Assembly: GCA_019416685.1 (NCBI GenBank)
Contig: DXWV01000099.1
Coordinates: 1-18,343 of the forward strand
DNA from: Bacteroides sp.
GTDB taxonomy: Bacteria; Bacteroidota; Bacteroidia; Bacteroidales; Bacteroidaceae
Direction: 5' to 3'
DNA length: 18,343 nt
The stretch's first letter is position 1. Every line of letters begins with the position of its first letter. The translations under genes were made by a program, and so were the position numbers. The notes beneath the pieces are model-generated. The model was not told the DNA's origin. It saw nothing but the letters and a program-made list of their open reading frames with translations, and searched no databases. Positions 14,542 through 18,343 of this stretch are shown here, piece after piece.

Positions 14542-14572
14542 CTGTGCAGCGTCAGTACCATTGCGCAAGCCC

Positions 14573-14602
14573 ACTGTCAATTGTCAACTGTCAATTGTCA
14601 AC
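14573..14602. repeat. 14-bp perfect tandem repeat overlapping the apgM-like stop
   Basis: ACTGTCAATTGTCA occurs twice in direct succession (14573-14586 and 14587-14600), itself two related 7-mers. The second copy contains the complement of the apgM-like stop codon (14598-14600), so the repeat array reaches into the end of the gene. Confidence 0.85.
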
Positions 14603-15821
14603 TCTTCACGGGTAGTGCCATAAATTCGTTAATAAATTCATCTGCCTTCATCAGGCCATACACCCCGTCACAAGCGGCCACTTCGTCATAGGTCTGCACT
14701 TCGTCCGGTGTAATGCCCGGATACCAGATAAGAAACGGAATAGGTTCGTTGGTATGAGTACGAAGCTCGCAAGGGGTAGGATGATCGGGCAATACGGCAA
14801 TGGCTACCGGTTCGTCCCAGTCTTTCACAGCTTCATAGATAGGGCCAACAGCACGGCTATCCAGGTTTTCAATTGTAAGAAGTTTCAACGGAATATCTCC
14901 TTCATGTCCCGCCTCATCACTGGCTTCGATATGGAGATAGACGAAGTCATCCGTCTTCAATGCTTCCAGTGCAGCTGCCACTTTGTTTTCATAATTCGTA
15001 TTATAGAGTCCGGTTGCTCCTTCCACCGCAATGCGGCGAAGTCCGGCATAGTATCCGATTCCATTTATCAGATCGACCGCCGAAATAACAGCTCCTCTTT
15101 TCACCTGAGGGAAAGTATCGGAAAAAGTATCCATTTGCGGACGGTATCCCGGGCTCCAGGGCCAAATACTATTGGCAGGGTCTTTGCCTTCGGCCATACG
15201 TTTCAGGTTCAGTGGATGATTCTTCAGCAGTTCCTGCGACTTTAAGATCAGTTCATTAATAAGATCTGCTGTCTCCCGGGCTTCCGGCACTAACGGTTTC
15301 ACCATCAAAGGGCGAAAAGGTTTCAAAGGTACGTCATGAGGCGGTGTACAATCCAGCTGTTTATTTCCGTCTTTGATGACCAACAGATGACGATATTGAA
15401 CACCGGTATGGAAACGTACGCGATCATTGCCTAAATGTTCCTGCAGATATTGAATCAGCACATCGGCCTCTTCAGTAGAAATATGTCCGGCAGAATGATT
15501 TTTTATATTATCTCCTTCAATACAGATGATATTGCAACGCATTGCCATCTCTCCCGGTTGAAGTTCCACACCGATACTTGCTGCCTCGAGCGGACCGCGT
15601 CCTTCATATACCTTCGGAAGATCATATCCCAATACCGACATATTGGCTACTTCACTACCGGGATGAAAACCATCCGCTACGGTCATCAGCCGTCCATTAC
15701 GCCCCATGCGGGCGAGTTTATCCATATAAGGCGTTTTTGCATATTGCAGGAGCGTCTTGTCTCCCAATGACTTAACAGGCCAGTCGGCCATGCCGTCACC
15801 TAATATAATGATATGCTTCAT
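14598..15821 (-). CDS. ApgM-type protein, proposed homoserine kinase
   Basis: This 407-aa member of the alkaline-phosphatase superfamily is related to archaeal 2,3-bisphosphoglycerate-independent phosphoglycerate mutase (COG3635). It begins MKHIIILGDGMADWP with metal-binding D9, has the active-site serine S56 in GSEVANMSVLGYD, and ends with HIEASDEAGHEGD and VLPDHPTPCE, which complete the two-metal site. In Bacteroidetes this subfamily sits between thrA and thrC and has been proposed to act as the missing homoserine kinase (TIGR02535), which fits here since no ThrB is in the operon. A glycolytic mutase role cannot be excluded. The ATG at 15821 is chosen; a longer frame from 15857 would read into a spacer repeat. 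The stop codon derives from a tandem repeat. Confidence 0.88.
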   Translation of the reverse strand: MKHIIILGDGMADWPVKSLGDKTLLQYAKTPYMDKLARMGRNGRLMTVADGFHPGSEVANMSVLGYDLPKVYEGRGPLEAASIGVELQPGEMAMRCNIICIEGDNIKNHSAGHISTEEADVLIQYLQEHLGNDRVRFHTGVQYRHLLVIKDGNKQLDCTPPHDVPLKPFRPLMVKPLVPEARETADLINELILKSQELLKNHPLNLKRMAEGKDPANSIWPWSPGYRPQMDTFSDTFPQVKRGAVISAVDLINGIGYYAGLRRIAVEGATGLYNTNYENKVAAALEALKTDDFVYLHIEASDEAGHEGDIPLKLLTIENLDSRAVGPIYEAVKDWDEPVAIAVLPDHPTPCELRTHTNEPIPFLIWYPGITPDEVQTYDEVAACDGVYGLMKADEFINEFMALPVKS

Positions 15822-15830
15822 TTTCTTAAT

Positions 15831-15915
15831 TGACAATTGGCAGTGGACAATTGACAATTAACAAACCAACTGCAACAAAGCGCAGCAACTGTCAATTGTC
15901 AATTGTCAACTGTCC
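15831..15915. repeat. Inverted 7-bp-period repeats in the thrA-apgM spacer
   Basis: TGACAAT TGGCAGT GGACAAT TGACAAT (15831-15858) is followed after 29 bases by ACTGTCA ATTGTCA ATTGTCA ACTGTCC (15888-15915). The two blocks are imperfect reverse complements over 28 positions and could form a long stem-loop in the mRNA just before the apgM-like start codon. Confidence 0.75.
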
Positions 15916-15921
15916 ACTAAA

Positions 15922-18343
15922 TTAAACGTTCGCTATACTCATAATATCCGCAAAGACTCCCGCTGCCGTCACACCTGCACCGGCACCATATCCCTGAATC
16001 ATCATCGGATACTCTTTATAACGCTCTGTTGTGAGCAGGATAATATTGTTACTGCCTTCCAGTCCGTAGAACGGATGATTGGCCCCTACTTCCTGTAAGC
16101 CCACAGAAGCCTTCCCGTTTTCGAGCGTAGCAACAAAACGCCAGTGTTTATTTTCTTTCTCCAATACCTGACGACGGGCTTCAAAGTCTGCATCCAGACT
16201 CGGAACACGCTTCCAGAAATCATCCAACGATCCTTCAAAGAAATCATTCGGGACAAAAAGATTCTTCTCTACATCTTCCTGCTCCAGTTTATATCCGGCT
16301 TCACGTGCCAGAATCACCAGCTTACGAATCACATCTTTACCACTCAGGTCGATACGTGGGTCCGGTTCGGAATAACGCTCTTCCTGTGCCATCTTTATCG
16401 TACGGCTAAATGGGATATCAGCACTGATCTTATTGAATATATAGTTCAGCGTACCGCTCAGCACAGCTTCAATCTTTAATATCTTGTCGCCACTATGAAT
16501 CAGGTCATTGATTGTATTAATGATGGGAAGCCCTGCCCCTACGTTCGTCTCAAACAGATATTTCACACCACGCTGACGGGCTATCTGCTTCAATTCGCGA
16601 TAGTTCTCGTATTTGGAGGAAGCAGCAATCTTATTGGCAGCCACTACCGACACATTGTGCAGCAACAGATCTTTATAAAGCGAGGCTACATCCGGACTGG
16701 CAGTACAATCCACAAATACAGAATTGAAAATATTCATGCCGATAATCTCATCACGAAGAGACTCAAGCGTACTTTCGGTACCTTTCGCTTCCAACTCTTC
16801 CCGGTAATTAGCCAGGTCAAAACCCTGACGGCTAAACATGGCTTTCGTAGCGTCGGCAATACCTACCACATGGAGTTTCAACCCGTTTTCTACTTTCAGC
16901 TTTTCCTGCTGACAGCGAATCTGTTCTATCAGGCTACCTCCTACCGTACCAATACCACAGATAAAGAGATTCAGCACCTGATATTCGGACAGGAAGAATG
17001 AATCATGAATCACATTCAATGATTTGCGCAATGATTTAGAGTCAACTACAAATGAAATATTTGTTTCCGAAGCTCCCTGTGCACAAGCTATCACATTAAT
17101 ACCATTACGTCCCAATGTACCGAACAATTTACCGGCAATACCCGGTGTGTGCTTCATGTTCTCACCCACAATTGCTACGGTAGCCAGATTTTTCTCTGCC
17201 TGAATAGGAGATATCTCACCCATTTCTATCTCTTTGGCGAACTCCTCATTCAACACTTCACAAGCCAGATCGGCGTCGGCATTACGCACACCGATGGAAG
17301 TACTGTTCTCAGAAGAAGCCTGAGACACAAGAAATACGCTGATACCATTCTTTGCCAGAGCCTTAAAGATACGATAGTTAACACCAATAACACCCACCAT
17401 ACCAAGACCTTGCACAGTAATCAGGCTGGTGTCATTGATAGAAGAGATACCTTTAATCGCTTTCGTTTGCGGATCGGAAACCTCCTGTTTGATAACCGTG
17501 CCCGTACCTTCGGGATTGAATGTATTCTTTATTAATATAGGTATATTCTTATGACAAACCGGGTAAATAGTAGGCGGATATACCACTTTGGCACCGAAGT
17601 TACAAAGTTCGGTAGCTTCCACATAACTCAGTTCGTTGATAGTATAAGCAGTAGAAATCACACGTGGATCGGCTGTCATGAATCCGTCTACATCGGTCCA
17701 TATCTCCAGGCTATCAGCATCCAGAGCAGCAGCAATGATGGCCGCTGTATAATCCGAGCCACCCCGTCCAAGGTTAGTAACATCCCCCGTCACCTTATCC
17801 GATGAAATGAATCCCGGTACCAGCGATACTTGCGGAATCACGCGGAATGCCTCTTTTACCAGTTGATGCGTCAGTTCAGTGTCAAGTGTGTGTTTGGAAT
17901 GTTTTCTTTCTGTCTTTATAAAAGTGCGCGAGTCAAACCATTGGGCACCTTCAATCAGCTGCGCTACAATGATAGAAGAGAGGCGTTCGCCATAACTAAC
18001 AATGGTATCCGATGTTTTTGCAGAAAGGTCTTTTATCAGATAAATACCCTGAAAAATATCTTTCAGCTCATTGAGCAGTTCACCTACCTGACGTTGCAAC
18101 GAAGCCTGATATTCACCTGCGGGAACCACTTCTTTAATCATCTCCACGTGTCGATAAACAATTTCGCGGAACTCTCCTTCGTAGGCCGAATCACCTACAG
18201 CGGCCATTTTAGAGGTATTAATCAACTTATCGGTAATGCCGCCCAATGCGGAAACAACTACAATAACCGGTTCTCCGGCCGACTCTACTATTCTCTTTAC
18301 GCTTAAAATGCTGTTCACGGAACCTACGGATGTTCCGCCGAAT
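15922..18343 (-). CDS. thrA: Bifunctional aspartokinase/homoserine dehydrogenase (5' end off window)
   Basis: This fusion enzyme catalyses the first and third steps of the threonine pathway. About 806 residues are in the window. The frame runs off the right edge, where it reads FGGTSVGSVNS, the KFGGTSVG nucleotide-binding start of aspartokinases, so only some five residues appear to be missing. The GTG at 18318 is an internal valine codon, not the start. The kinase domain covers about the first 290 residues, two ACT domains (about 310-450) probably bind threonine for feedback inhibition, and the homoserine dehydrogenase domain follows from FICGIGTVGGSL (NAD(P)-binding) through ETNVGAGLPIINTIND, GTLNYIFN and DLSGKDVIRKL. 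It leads the operon thrA - apgM-like - thrC with a 100-base spacer to the next gene. Confidence 0.95.
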   Translation of the reverse strand, partial: FGGTSVGSVNSILSVKRIVESAGEPVIVVVSALGGITDKLINTSKMAAVGDSAYEGEFREIVYRHVEMIKEVVPAGEYQASLQRQVGELLNELKDIFQGIYLIKDLSAKTSDTIVSYGERLSSIIVAQLIEGAQWFDSRTFIKTERKHSKHTLDTELTHQLVKEAFRVIPQVSLVPGFISSDKVTGDVTNLGRGGSDYTAAIIAAALDADSLEIWTDVDGFMTADPRVISTAYTINELSYVEATELCNFGAKVVYPPTIYPVCHKNIPILIKNTFNPEGTGTVIKQEVSDPQTKAIKGISSINDTSLITVQGLGMVGVIGVNYRIFKALAKNGISVFLVSQASSENSTSIGVRNADADLACEVLNEEFAKEIEMGEISPIQAEKNLATVAIVGENMKHTPGIAGKLFGTLGRNGINVIACAQGASETNISFVVDSKSLRKSLNVIHDSFFLSEYQVLNLFICGIGTVGGSLIEQIRCQQEKLKVENGLKLHVVGIADATKAMFSRQGFDLANYREELEAKGTESTLESLRDEIIGMNIFNSVFVDCTASPDVASLYKDLLLHNVSVVAANKIAASSKYENYRELKQIARQRGVKYLFETNVGAGLPIINTINDLIHSGDKILKIEAVLSGTLNYIFNKISADIPFSRTIKMAQEERYSEPDPRIDLSGKDVIRKLVILAREAGYKLEQEDVEKNLFVPNDFFEGSLDDFWKRVPSLDADFEARRQVLEKENKHWRFVATLENGKASVGLQEVGANHPFYGLEGSNNIILLTTERYKEYPMMIQGYGAGAGVTAAGVFADIMSIANV

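Noticed and set aside
14511..14602. CRISPR-like array
   Set aside because: Units are 7 bp and directly adjacent, with no unique spacers and no cas genes.
15822..15857. 12-residue N-terminal extension of the apgM-like protein
   Set aside because: The extension is translated spacer repeat; the family begins at MKHIIILGDG.
16495..17001. 168-codon plus-strand frame opposite thrA
   Set aside because: Antisense shadow of conserved homoserine dehydrogenase sequence.

Overview
The window looks like chromosomal DNA of a gut Bacteroides, close to B. thetaiotaomicron in gene content and order. Three things support this: promoters match the Bacteroides -33 TTTG / -7 TAnnTTTG pattern; the thiamine-uptake set is a TonB receptor, PnuT and thiamine pyrophosphokinase behind a TPP riboswitch; and the threonine genes are ordered thrA, an apgM-type gene, thrC. 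The species call is inference from the sequence alone.

Left part (1-2640): an AT-rich accessory stretch. It starts with a gene-free flank holding a strong terminator hairpin, integrase-site-like short repeats and a possible 3' gene fragment on the minus strand. A tight three-gene cassette follows (661-1978), joined by two 4-base ATGA overlaps: an HNH nuclease with an unrecognised C-terminal domain, a 126-aa protein of unknown family, and an 88-aa minimal nucleotidyltransferase with all three catalytic aspartates. This is the best candidate for a little-described system, possibly defence or toxin related. About 660 bp with only weak coding traces and several hairpins comes next.

Middle part (2640-9095): an LpxL/HtrB-type acyltransferase gene overlaps a MATE transporter gene and presumably shares its transcript. 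The MATE stop codon lies in the left arm of a 133-bp nested inverted repeat. Next are a 79-aa orphan gene and a 22-bp perfect bidirectional terminator facing a secreted GH3 glycosidase on the minus strand. A small MscS-type channel, also minus, has its own terminator.

Right part (9096-18343): a consensus promoter and TPP riboswitch drive outer-membrane thiamine receptor, inner-membrane PnuT and thiN. Together they import thiamine across both membranes and pyrophosphorylate it, with TPP feedback through the riboswitch. A convergent spacer carries four copies of a 22-bp GC-rich tandem repeat. The minus-strand operon thrA (5' end just off the window) - apgM-like - thrC then runs from aspartate to threonine. 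The apgM-like protein fills the position of homoserine kinase. The two spacers of this operon are built largely from 7-bp-period repeats, one of which supplies the apgM-like stop codon.
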